Positions 45,980 through 53,069 of a stretch of DNA of 63,875 bases are shown one piece after another. Each line of letters starts with the position of its first letter. Position 1 is the first letter of the stretch. The notes beneath the pieces were generated by a model. The model was not told the origin of the DNA. It saw only the letters and a program-made list of their open reading frames with translations, and searched no databases. This DNA is from Candidatus Caribbeanibacter nitroreducens (GTDB lineage Bacteria > Gemmatimonadota > Gemmatimonadetes > Palauibacterales > Palauibacteraceae). The position numbers and the translations under genes were made by a program. The DNA lies in assembly GCA_947581645.1 (NCBI GenBank), contig CANPVF010000022.1, forward strand, positions 1 through 63,875, read 5' to 3'.

Positions 45980-47391
45980 CCGTGCAGCCACCAGCGGGGC
46001 TCCCCGTCCTCCGCCGCCTCCCGGTACAGCCACAGCAGCTCGCCGGCCTCCGTGCACACCCGGTAGTACTCGCGCCGGTACGGGTCCCGCCACCAGTCGC
46101 CGGACAGCCGCTCCGGCCCCTCGGCGGCGGCCAGCTCGTGGACGCCCCCGTCGTCCCGGAGGGCCGCCGGGCGGTCGCCGTCGGCCCGCACGCCGACCCG
46201 ACGCGGCTCCGGCAGGAGGCGGAGGACGCCGGGGACCCCGCCGTCCTCCGCGGAGAGACGATCGTCCCTCTCGCCGGCACTCCCGCCGGACTCCCCGCCG
46301 GGCGCGGGCCGGTCGCCGGCCTCCACGGGCCGCCACCGGCTCCGCCTCTCCGGCCGGTGGTCCGGGAGCGGGTCCGGGCGCACGACCCACTCCTCGTCCG
46401 GGGCCCGGGCCCGGAGCCGGGCCAGCGTGGCGGCCACGGCGGCGGGGTCCCGCCTCCCGGATGCGAAGAGGTCCCCCTGGCGCACTTCCGCCGGCGCCCG
46501 CTCCGGGACTTCGACAGCCACGGCGGCCACCGGCGCCGGGAGGCCCGTTCCGTCCGGCGCTCCCTCGGCCCGCTCCAGGGCCGCCCGGCACAGGTCCAGG
46601 AGCAGGTCCTCCCGCCGGGTGGGACGGGCCGGCGCGATCTCCGCCTCCTTCGTCTCCCCGCCGTCGGTCTCGAGCCGCAGGAGGACCCGCTCCGCGCACC
46701 GCCCCTCCTCCTCCAGGTCGCCGCACAGGCGGGCCAGGAGCCTCCGCAGCACGAAGAGGAGGGGCTCGGTCTCCCGCACCGCGCCGTCGAGCTCCATGGA
46801 CGCCGACGGCACGGGCTCCGGCGAGAGGGCCGGGAAGACCCGATCGTCCTCCCCCCGGGCCCAGCGGTGCAGGCGGATCCCCTCCGGCCCGAACCGGGCC
46901 TCCAGCTCCTCCCGGTCCCGGGCGGCCACCTTGCCCACCCGGCCGAGCCCCAGGGTGCGGAGCGTCTCCTTCGTCTCCTCGGAGACGGGCAGCAGGCCCA
47001 CCGGGAGGGAGGCCAGGAAGGCCGCCTCCTCTCCGGCCGGGACGATCACCGTCGGCTCGTCCCCGCCGCTCCCCTCCCCGCCCCATTCCTCACGGAGGAT
47101 CGCCAGGCGGGAAGCGGCGTCCGCCGCCACGCCGGACCCCGCGATCCCCACGCCGGCCGGATCCGCCTCCCGGCGCCGGACTGCCCGGTGGAGGCGACGG
47201 GCCAGCGCCTCCCCGCCGCCCCGCCGCTCCCAGCCGCGGGCGTCGGCCCGGCACAGGCCGGGGCCGGCCACCGCCACCCGGGGCGTGGCCTCGAAGAGGG
47301 CGGTGGCCAGCTCCCGGGTCCGGGTCAGGTCCCCGTCCTCCCCGAGCGCCGGGAGGCAGACCGAGGCGACGCGCTCCCTCCCGCCGGTCAT
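45967..47391 (-). CDS. imuB: ImuB-like catalytically inactive Y-family polymerase homologue
   Basis: A 474-residue ImuB, the adaptor that links DnaE2 to the beta clamp and ImuA. Recognisable parts are the ATPRVAVAGPGLCRADARGWERRGGGEALARRLHRAV stretch, corresponding to the palm region with the GGE motif, a VGLLPVSEETKETLRTLGLGRVGKVAA helix-hairpin-helix, and the C-terminal DWWRDPYRREYYRVCTEAGELLWLYREAAEDG region typical of ImuB tails. About 60-70 residues normally present between the N-terminal strand and the palm core appear to be missing, and no catalytic Asp/Glu triad is present. ATG 47391 overlaps the imuA stop by 4 nt. Confidence 0.85.
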   Translation of the reverse strand: MTGGRERVASVCLPALGEDGDLTRTRELATALFEATPRVAVAGPGLCRADARGWERRGGGEALARRLHRAVRRREADPAGVGIAGSGVAADAASRLAILREEWGGEGSGGDEPTVIVPAGEEAAFLASLPVGLLPVSEETKETLRTLGLGRVGKVAARDREELEARFGPEGIRLHRWARGEDDRVFPALSPEPVPSASMELDGAVRETEPLLFVLRRLLARLCGDLEEEGRCAERVLLRLETDGGETKEAEIAPARPTRREDLLLDLCRAALERAEGAPDGTGLPAPVAAVAVEVPERAPAEVRQGDLFASGRRDPAAVAATLARLRARAPDEEWVVRPDPLPDHRPERRSRWRPVEAGDRPAPGGESGGSAGERDDRLSAEDGGVPGVLRLLPEPRRVGVRADGDRPAALRDDGGVHELAAAEGPERLSGDWWRDPYRREYYRVCTEAGELLWLYREAAEDGEPRWWLHGWWD

Positions 47392-48170
47392 CGCCTCCCC
47401 TTCCGGTCCCGACCGGACGCGGGGACCGAGCGGCGCGGGAGCTCGGGGCACAGCACCGGCACCTCGCGTCTCCCGCCCGAGCCGGGGAGCCGGACCCAGA
47501 GGGGACGGAAGCCCGGGAGGAACGGGCCGAAGAGGCGCTTCCCCACGGGCTCCACGCGCCCGGGCCGGAAGCGGAGGCGGAGGGCCGCCACGGGGAGCCG
47601 GCCGGCCGCCACGAAGAGGGAGCCCGACTCCTCCGCCAGTCGCTGGAGGCGGATCACGGCGCTTCGCCCCAGGGCCGGCGCGCCGCTCTCCCGACGTCCC
47701 CCCGCCTCCCGGCCGGCTCCGCCGTCTTCCGGCGACGCCGGTGCCTCACCACCCGGGACCAGGGCCACGCCCCCGAAGGCCCCGCTCCGGAGCAGGAGGT
47801 CGGCACACCAGCTCGCCTCCTGCGGGTCCGAGGGCCGGACGACCCAGAAGCCGCTGTCCTCGCCGGCCAGGGGCGCCCAGTCCGGCGCGTACAGGGTCCG
47901 GCGGGCGTCCACCAGGGCCACGCTCTCGCCGCGGGCCCGGAGCCGGGCGAGCACGGAGCGGAGGAGCGCGGTCTTCCCGCAGGAGCGGGGTCCGACCCAC
48001 TCCACCGCCTCCCCGCGGGGGAGGCCGCCGCGGGGGAGGAGCTCGTCCAGGGCGTCGACGCCGGTGGGCGCCACCTCCCCGCCGGACTCCGGGACCCTGG
48101 ACGGGGAGCGGCTCTCCTGCAGGCGGTCGATCCTCCGCTCGAGCTTCTCGATGACGGCGGAATCGGCCAT
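47388..48170 (-). CDS. imuA: ImuA, RecA-like mutasome protein
   Basis: A 260-residue RecA-fold protein. After a short coiled N-terminus (IEKLERRIDRL) comes PTGVDALDELLPRGGLPRGEAVEWVGPRSCGKTALLRSVLARL with a Walker A-like GPRSCGKT. Then come a SVALVDARRTLYAPDWAPL segment and the C-terminal RLRFRPGRVEPVGKRLFGPFLPGFRPLWVRLPG. ImuA inhibits RecA strand exchange and supports SOS mutagenesis. ATG 48170 has AGGAGGAGACG upstream; an in-frame GTG at 48191 is less likely. It is first in the operon and lies downstream of a well-formed promoter with repeated operators. Confidence 0.85.
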   Translation of the reverse strand: MADSAVIEKLERRIDRLQESRSPSRVPESGGEVAPTGVDALDELLPRGGLPRGEAVEWVGPRSCGKTALLRSVLARLRARGESVALVDARRTLYAPDWAPLAGEDSGFWVVRPSDPQEASWCADLLLRSGAFGGVALVPGGEAPASPEDGGAGREAGGRRESGAPALGRSAVIRLQRLAEESGSLFVAAGRLPVAALRLRFRPGRVEPVGKRLFGPFLPGFRPLWVRLPGSGGRREVPVLCPELPRRSVPASGRDRKGRR

Positions 48171-48247
48171 CGTCTCCTCCTGCGTCTCCACGGGCCGGGC
48201 CGGGAGGCGGGAGCCGGCCGCGCGGTACGGCCGGGCGGAGCCACCTC

Positions 48248-48265
48248 CCGAACAGAAACCGAAAA
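48248..48265 (-). promoter_or_regulatory. Second operator copy, imuA leader
   Basis: TTTTCGGTTTCTGTTCGG on the minus strand matches the promoter copy at 15 of 18 positions, with starts 33 bp apart (three helical turns). It contains TTTC-N7-GTTC and would lie just after the predicted transcription start. Confidence 0.65.
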
Positions 48266-48274
48266 TGGACGGCC

Positions 48275-48304
48275 ACTATACCGAACAGAGGCCGAAAGTG
48301 TCAA
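48275..48304 (-). promoter_or_regulatory. Sigma70-type promoter of imuA-imuB-dnaE2
   Basis: TTGACA at 48304-48299 and TATAGT at 48280-48275 are separated by 18 nt. The -35 box is a consensus match and the -10 box differs by two bases from TATAAT. The spacer is wholly occupied by an operator-like repeat, so repression by steric exclusion is expected. Confidence 0.75.
48281..48298 (-). promoter_or_regulatory. Probable SOS (LexA-like) operator in the imuA promoter spacer
   Basis: CTTTCGGCCTCTGTTCGG exactly fills the spacer between -35 and -10. It has the form TTTC-N7-GTTC, one base from the direct-repeat GTTC-N7-GTTC LexA box of alphaproteobacteria, and is repeated at 48248-48265. LexA itself is not in the window. 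Confidence 0.65.
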
Positions 48305-48489
48305 GGGGTGGAGGCGGGAACGTCGTCGTCTCCGCGGAGGCGCGCCCGGAGGGGGAAAGGGCGGGCCCGTTCCGCGATCAGCCGATCAGCCCGGCATCCG
48401 GCGAGGAGAGCATGTACGGGTGGGTGGGCCCTCGGTCGGGGGGACGAGCACCCCGCAGCTGAAGCACGTCTCCCGGTCGGAGGGCTCGC
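48305..48489. other. Non-coding stretch between imuA promoter and toxin gene
   Basis: I see no supported gene here. It contains a variant of the imu-locus palindrome at 48327-48342 and a doubled GATCAGCC near 48377. It could hold the terminator of the toxin-antitoxin transcript, but no clean hairpin with a T tract is visible. Confidence 0.4.
48327..48342. repeat. Variant of the imu-locus palindrome
   Basis: CGTCTCCGCGGAGGCG differs by one base from the palindrome found twice within dnaE2. It lies 23 bp upstream of the imuA -35 box. Confidence 0.5.
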
Positions 48490-48858
48490 TCAGTCCTCTC
48501 TCCCCGCCGGCTCGAGCCAGCCGGCGCCGTTCTCGATCGGGTTACGTCCTCCGTGGCGGTCCAGCCAGGACAGGATCGTCCTCACGTGGGCACCGGGATC
48601 GTCGTTCGAAATCGAGGGGGCCAGGAACAGCACGCCCGGGAACGACCGTCCCTCGCGGTTCATCACCTCCACCAGACGGGTGAAGTCGCCGTAGTTGCGG
48701 GTGACGACGATCCGCTCCTCCCGGACCGCGTATTCCAGGACTTCGACGTCGTCGGCGTCCTCCAGCCCGACGTCGCCCACGTGCTCGACGTCGACTCCGT
48801 GGCGCTGGAGCTCCCCGCAGGCTGCGTGGTGGACGTGGTTGTCGAACAGGAGACGCAC
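48490..48858 (-). CDS. DUF5615 PIN-like (Mut7-C-like) protein, probable toxin
   Basis: A 122-residue protein starting MRLLFDNHVHHAACGELQRHGVDVEHVGDVGLEDADDVEVLEYA and continuing EERIVVTRNYGDFTRL. The Asp near the N-terminus, the central Asp pair and the TRNxGDF motif are those of DUF5615/PIN-like nucleases, which act as toxins in type II systems. The usual LLxDxN opening is kept as LLFDNH. The upstream gene on the same strand ends 6 bp earlier and encodes the likely antitoxin. Nuclease activity is inferred from fold only. Confidence 0.78.
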   Translation of the reverse strand: MRLLFDNHVHHAACGELQRHGVDVEHVGDVGLEDADDVEVLEYAVREERIVVTRNYGDFTRLVEVMNREGRSFPGVLFLAPSISNDDPGAHVRTILSWLDRHGGRNPIENGAGWLEPAGRED

Positions 48859-48864
48859 GTGCCG

Positions 48865-49266
48865 TCAGCCCAGGCGGTCCGCCAGCGCCTCTCCGACACG
48901 CTCGTTCTCCTCGATGCGGTCGTCGACGCGATCCGGGAAGCGCTCGTAGTAGTCGAGTGCCTCGTCCACGGCCTCGGCCTCCAGCCACCCGAAGTGCTCG
49001 CGCAGCCCCTCGCGGTCCTCCCCGTAGGAGGAGGCGACCATCACGATCTCCCACACCTCCGGCCCGCCCCGCACCGCGGCGTACCGGCCAGTCAGCCCTT
49101 CACGGAACTCGATCCGGTCGTAGGCGCGCAGGGCCCACCATTCCTCCAGGGCCCGCCGCATGCCCTCCGACGTGCTCATCCCGGCTCGCTCGAACTCTTC
49201 CTCCAGCTCGTCCTCGAGCCAGGCGGGCAGGCGAAGGCTGGTGGGCTGATCGGACAGCTTCGACAT
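48865..49266 (-). CDS. DUF433/ribbon-helix-helix-type antitoxin
   Basis: A 133-residue protein. The N-terminus SDQPTSLRLPAWLEDELEEEFERAGMSTSEGMRRALEEWWALRAY looks like a ribbon-helix-helix DNA-binding unit. The C-terminal half, YAAVRGGPEVWEIVMVASSYGEDREGLREHFGWLEAEAVDEALDYYERFPDRVDDRIEEN, resembles the DUF433 antitoxin helix pattern (eEl..yp.L....V..AL.YY). The gene precedes the PIN-like toxin by 6 bp, the standard order. CGGAGGGAACG precedes the ATG. Palindromes upstream at 49293-49318 suit autoregulation. Confidence 0.72.
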   Translation of the reverse strand: MSKLSDQPTSLRLPAWLEDELEEEFERAGMSTSEGMRRALEEWWALRAYDRIEFREGLTGRYAAVRGGPEVWEIVMVASSYGEDREGLREHFGWLEAEAVDEALDYYERFPDRVDDRIEENERVGEALADRLG

Positions 49267-49292
49267 CGTTCCCTCCGGACTGATGCTGCAGT

Positions 49293-49318
49293 CGTGTACG
49301 TCGTATACACGATATACG
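49293..49318. promoter_or_regulatory. Overlapping inverted repeats, probable toxin-antitoxin operator
   Basis: CGTGTA-N7-TACACG (49293-49311) overlaps CGTATA-CACGA-TATACG (49302-49318), giving an AT-rich double dyad 27 bp before the antitoxin ATG. Type II antitoxins normally repress their own promoter through such sites. Confidence 0.6.
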
Positions 49319-49435
49319 GACTGGCGGGTCCGGCTGGTCCGGGAGAGCGTTTCCGTAGAGGGCGTTTCCGTGGAGACACGGGAAGCGCGGCGCTGGCGGG
49401 GAGAGCCCGGGGGCGGCCGGAGCCCCGGACCCGGA

Positions 49436-50470
49436 TCAGTAGATGGCCAGCAGGTCCAGGATCGGCACGCCCATGAGCGAGGAGCTGCCGGTCCGCACCC
49501 GGGCCAGCACCTCGATGGACTGGAGCGCCTTCAGGTCCTGCGCCTCGGAGAGGATCTCCGGGGGGACCGCCAGGTAGACGAAGCCCTCGGAGGAGCCGGG
49601 CGGCCGGGCCAGGAGGAAGGGCTCCCCCTCGTAGAAATCGGTGCGGATGGCCTCGGCGCGCCGGAGGGCCACGAACTGCACCGTCCACCGCACCCGGCGC
49701 CCCCGGTACTTCTCGGGATTCTGCCGCAGCTCGGCGGCGGTGAGGTCGCTCTCCACCCCCGCCGAGTCCGGGCTCACCAGCATGGGGGCCCGCACCCAGC
49801 CGTCCATCCGCACCCGGGTCCACTCACCCTTGCGGGCCAGCACTTCCAGGTCCGAGCCGGGATAGATGGTGGCCGTGCTGTCGCCGCCCCGGGCCGTGGT
49901 ATGCAGGCGGACGGACTGCCCGCCGACCACCACGTGCTCCCGGGCCGGGGCCTCGTCGTCGGTGGCGTCCGGCGAGCCGCCTCCTTCGCCCCCGCCGGAC
50001 GACCCGCTGCCCTGCCCCTCGCCGGTCTCCTGCACCTGCCGGACCTCGAGAGAGGGGGCCCACATCCAGGCCTCCCGCTGGACGCGGAACCAGTTGCCCT
50101 CCCGTCCCAGCCGGGTGAAGAGCATGCCCTCGCGGGCCCGGGCCCGGATCTCGCCATTCGGGGTGGCCCGCAGGTTCTCGCCCCCGTCGGCGGAGACCTC
50201 CAGGTCGTAGCCGTTCCGGTTCGTGGACCGGACCGAGGGGGCCCAGATCCACCCCTCCAGGCGCACCTGCCGCCACTGCCCCTGCTCCTCGAGGACGGTC
50301 ATCTCGGTGCCCTGCATCACGCTGGCCAGGCGGGTGCCCTGCGGCTCCTGCCGCAGGTTCTCCTGGTCCGCGCTCACCGTGGCCACGCTCTGGGCCCCCA
50401 GCGTCGAGGGCACGAGGAAGCCGATCAGGACCAGGAGGGACGTCACGAGCGACCGGCTGGAAGCGGGCAT
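49436..50470 (-). CDS. Secreted protein with three bacterial SH3 repeats
   Basis: A 344-residue exported protein (signal SLVTSLLVLIGFLVPSTLGAQ). Three SH3b-like units are visible: residues about 32-82 (ENLRQEPQGTRLASVMQGTEMTVLEEQGQWRQVRLEGWIWAPSV), 90-143 (ENLRATPNGEIRARAREGMLFTRLGREGNWFRV) and 185-235 (VRLHTTARGGDSTATIYPGSDLEVLARKGEWTRVRMDGWV). A Gly/Ser linker separates the second and third. The C-terminal part is a separate small beta domain. Such repeats commonly bind cell-wall peptides. No hydrolase domain is attached. It is divergent from the outer-membrane gene at 50725. Confidence 0.82.
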   Translation of the reverse strand: MPASSRSLVTSLLVLIGFLVPSTLGAQSVATVSADQENLRQEPQGTRLASVMQGTEMTVLEEQGQWRQVRLEGWIWAPSVRSTNRNGYDLEVSADGGENLRATPNGEIRARAREGMLFTRLGREGNWFRVQREAWMWAPSLEVRQVQETGEGQGSGSSGGGEGGGSPDATDDEAPAREHVVVGGQSVRLHTTARGGDSTATIYPGSDLEVLARKGEWTRVRMDGWVRAPMLVSPDSAGVESDLTAAELRQNPEKYRGRRVRWTVQFVALRRAEAIRTDFYEGEPFLLARPPGSSEGFVYLAVPPEILSEAQDLKALQSIEVLARVRTGSSSLMGVPILDLLAIY

Positions 50471-50724
50471 CGGAGGAATCGGGAACCAGGTCCGGGGAGA
50501 GAGTCTGGAAAAGCTGTGGGGTCCCGTCTACATTGGCGACCCTCCGGCCGCCAGGTGGGCCCTCGATCGAAGCTGGCCGAGTATACGCTCCGGTCGAAAA
50601 GGCTGTCAATCGAACCCGAGACGGCCGGTTTCGCCCTTGCCTCGTCCCGGGATCGGGGGCCCGTCCAGCCACCCGCGTCGGGCCAGCCGATCCCGAGAAT
50701 CGATCCCAGAACGGAACGCACCAG

Positions 50725-51480
50725 GTGCAGAGCCACGCCCTTCGACGCACAGCCGCTCTTCTCGCGCTCCTGCTCACCGCCGCCGCGATGGCGGCCCCGG
50801 ACCGTGCTCGGGCGCAGCAGGAGGGTGGACCGCCGAGCATCGACACCCCCTACCGGTGGATCGACGGCTCCTTCCGGGTCGCCCCGTACGCGGCGCGGCT
50901 CGAGACGGGCCGCGGCAACCTGGAGCTGGGGCCGGAGTCCACGCAGCTGTACGGGGCCCGGGCCCGGATCAGGCTCACGGGCCCGATCTCGCTGGAGGGG
51001 AACCTGGGCTACGCCAGCTCCGAGCGGTCGGTCATCGACCCCAGGCTGTCGGGTGGGCCGGCCGCCGTCGAGTCCGTCCCCTTCCGGTGGGTCGTGGGCG
51101 AGGCCGTCGCCCAGCTCGCCCTGACGGGCCAGCGTACCTGGCACGGCATCCAGCCCTACGTCCTGATCGGCGGCGGAATGGTGCTGGCCGTGGACGAGCC
51201 CCGCAGCCAGGCCCTCTCCGACTCGGCGGACGCCGCCTTCCGGTTCGAGATGAACGCCGCCCCCACGGCGACGGCGGGGGCAGGGGCCGAGTGGCGGATC
51301 TCGGAGACCATCGGCGTCGGCTTCGAGGTCCGGGATCACCTCTGGCGCCTCAAGACCCCGGAGGGCTTCTTCCGGGAGGACGTGCTGGACAGCATCGAGG
51401 AAGCGAACGCGCCCGCACCGGAGGAGACCCAGTGGACGAACAACCTCGAGTTCGGCATCAGCCTCTGGTACTACTTCTGA
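50725..51480 (+). CDS. Outer-membrane beta-barrel protein
   Basis: A 251-residue protein with a signal peptide (RRTAALLALLLTAAAMAAPDRARAQ). The mature part has alternating amphipathic strands: RFVAPYAARL-like segments, YGARARIRLTGPISLEGNLGY, HGIQPYVLIGGGMVLAV, TATAGAGAEWRISETIGVGFEVRDHLW. It ends in a terminal aromatic strand LEFGISLWYYF, with Phe as last residue, the outer-membrane insertion signal. The start is GTG at 50725 with GGAAC upstream; upstream codons are promoter-like. dacB begins 49 nt before its stop. The specific function is unknown. Confidence 0.8.
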   Translation: MQSHALRRTAALLALLLTAAAMAAPDRARAQQEGGPPSIDTPYRWIDGSFRVAPYAARLETGRGNLELGPESTQLYGARARIRLTGPISLEGNLGYASSERSVIDPRLSGGPAAVESVPFRWVVGEAVAQLALTGQRTWHGIQPYVLIGGGMVLAVDEPRSQALSDSADAAFRFEMNAAPTATAGAGAEWRISETIGVGFEVRDHLWRLKTPEGFFREDVLDSIEEANAPAPEETQWTNNLEFGISLWYYF

Positions 51481-53051
51481 CCCCTCTCCTCCTGGCAGCG
51501 CTCCTCCCGGCGGCCGCCGCTCCGGCGGCTCCGGCTCCCGCCGACGGGGCCGGACTCCGGGCCGAACAGTCGGCGGCCCGGGCGGCCCCGGCCCGCGCCG
51601 ACACCCTCGAGGAGGCGGTGACCGGGCCGGAGGAGCTCCGCCGCCGGCTGCGCAGGATCCTCCGCGAGCCCTCCCTGACGCGGGCCCACGTCGGCCTCGT
51701 GGTGCAGGTGGCCGAGACGGGGAGGATCCTGTTCGAGCGTGCGCCCCACCGCCGGTTCGTCCCCGCCAGCAACACGAAGATCGTCACCGGGGCCGTGGCC
51801 CTCCATCAGCTGGGCGCCGACCACCGGTGGGAGACGCGCCTCGTGGGCACGGGTCCGATCCGGGACGGGACGCTCCGGGGCGACCTGTGGGTCGTGGGCG
51901 GCGGCGACCCCCTCCTGGGACGGGACGACCTGGGGGCGCTGGCCGACCGGCTGCGGCAGGCCGGCGTCCGGCGCGTGAACGGCGACCTCGTGGGCGACGG
52001 GCGGCGGTACCCGGGACCCCAGTGGGGAAGCGGGTGGATGTGGACGGACGTCTACACGGGCTGGGGAGCCGGGATCAGCGCGCTCCGCCTGGATCCGGGG
52101 CGGATCCGCGCCAGCCTGCTGCCCGGGCCGGCCATGGGCGACTCCGCACGGCTCGTGCTCCGGGCCGGAGGTCCCCTGCCCACGATCCGGAACCGCGCGC
52201 GGACCGGCCCGCCGGGCTCCGACGTGCGCCTGGACTTCGTCCCGGACCCGCGCTTCGAGCCGCCGGCGCTCGAGGGATGGATCCCGGCCGACGCCGACTC
52301 CGTGGACCTGTACCTGGCCCCCGACCACCCCACGACGCACGTCGTGGAAGCGCTGGCGGACAGCCTCGCGGGCGAGGACGTCCGGATCGCCGGAGAGGTG
52401 CGCCGCGCGCGGCGCGGAGAGGAGCCGTCCGGGGTCGCCTGGACGGACACCCTGCGCTCGGACTCCCTCGGCGCCGTGCTCCCCGAGCTGCTGAAGCCCA
52501 GCGACAACCAGATCGCCGAGATGCTGGTGCGCGCCCTCGGGGTCGAGGAAGACGATCGGGGCACGGCGGAGGCGGGCCTGGGCGTCGTGGAGGATCAGCT
52601 CCAGGAGTGGGGGATCGAGGCCGGCGCCATCGACCTGAACGACGGCTCCGGGATGTCGCGCTACAACCAGGTGACCCCGGCGGCCATGACGCGCCTGCTG
52701 CGCCGGCTCTGGCAGCTTCCGGACTACGACCTCTTCCGCGACGCCCTGCCCGTGGCGGCGGACGACGGCACGCTGGAGGGACGCCTCCTGGGCACGCCGG
52801 CGGCGAACAACCTGCTGGGGAAGACCGGCTCCCTCTCCTCGGTCCGTGCCCTGTCGGGCTACGTGCGGGCCGGGGACGGCACGACGCTGGTCTACTCGCT
52901 CCTCCTGAACGGCTACGACGGCTCCGGCGACGTGGCCATCGCCATGGAGGACCTGATGGTGGAGCAGCTCTCGCTCTACCGGCGCCCCGTGGCGCCCGGC
53001 TGGCCGGGAGAGCGGCCGCCGGAGGAGGACGACGGAGGCGACGGGGGCTGA
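51432..53051 (+). CDS. dacB: D-alanyl-D-alanine carboxypeptidase/endopeptidase (PBP4 class)
   Basis: A 539-residue class C penicillin-binding protein. The active-site motif is S113-N-T-K116 (PASNTKIVTG), the second is S357-D-N359 (KPSDNQIAEM), and the third is K464-T-G466 (LLGKTGSLSS). DGSGMSRYN is also conserved. It trims or cleaves peptidoglycan cross-links in the periplasm. The GTG start at 51432 is supported by GGAGGA six nt upstream and gives a Leu-rich signal peptide (PLVLLLTPLLLAALLPAAAA). The start is inside the outer-membrane gene, an overlap of 49 nt in another frame. The C-terminus is acidic. Confidence 0.92.
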   Translation: MDEQPRVRHQPLVLLLTPLLLAALLPAAAAPAAPAPADGAGLRAEQSAARAAPARADTLEEAVTGPEELRRRLRRILREPSLTRAHVGLVVQVAETGRILFERAPHRRFVPASNTKIVTGAVALHQLGADHRWETRLVGTGPIRDGTLRGDLWVVGGGDPLLGRDDLGALADRLRQAGVRRVNGDLVGDGRRYPGPQWGSGWMWTDVYTGWGAGISALRLDPGRIRASLLPGPAMGDSARLVLRAGGPLPTIRNRARTGPPGSDVRLDFVPDPRFEPPALEGWIPADADSVDLYLAPDHPTTHVVEALADSLAGEDVRIAGEVRRARRGEEPSGVAWTDTLRSDSLGAVLPELLKPSDNQIAEMLVRALGVEEDDRGTAEAGLGVVEDQLQEWGIEAGAIDLNDGSGMSRYNQVTPAAMTRLLRRLWQLPDYDLFRDALPVAADDGTLEGRLLGTPAANNLLGKTGSLSSVRALSGYVRAGDGTTLVYSLLLNGYDGSGDVAIAMEDLMVEQLSLYRRPVAPGWPGERPPEEDDGGDGG

Positions 53052-53069
53052 GCCACTCCCCGTCCGGCC

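Noticed and set aside
42836-46066. Plus-strand frame of over 1000 codons opposite dnaE2
   Set aside because: Antisense shadow of dnaE2 with repetitive His/Arg/Gly/Pro composition and no ribosome-binding site.
45967-48304. Insertion sequence at the imu locus
   Set aside because: There is no transposase and no target duplications around a gene-sized unit; the repeats are short and gene-free.
48343-48480. Possible small gene between imuA promoter and toxin
   Set aside because: Open frames here lack start context and run through the promoter repeats; composition is not gene-like.
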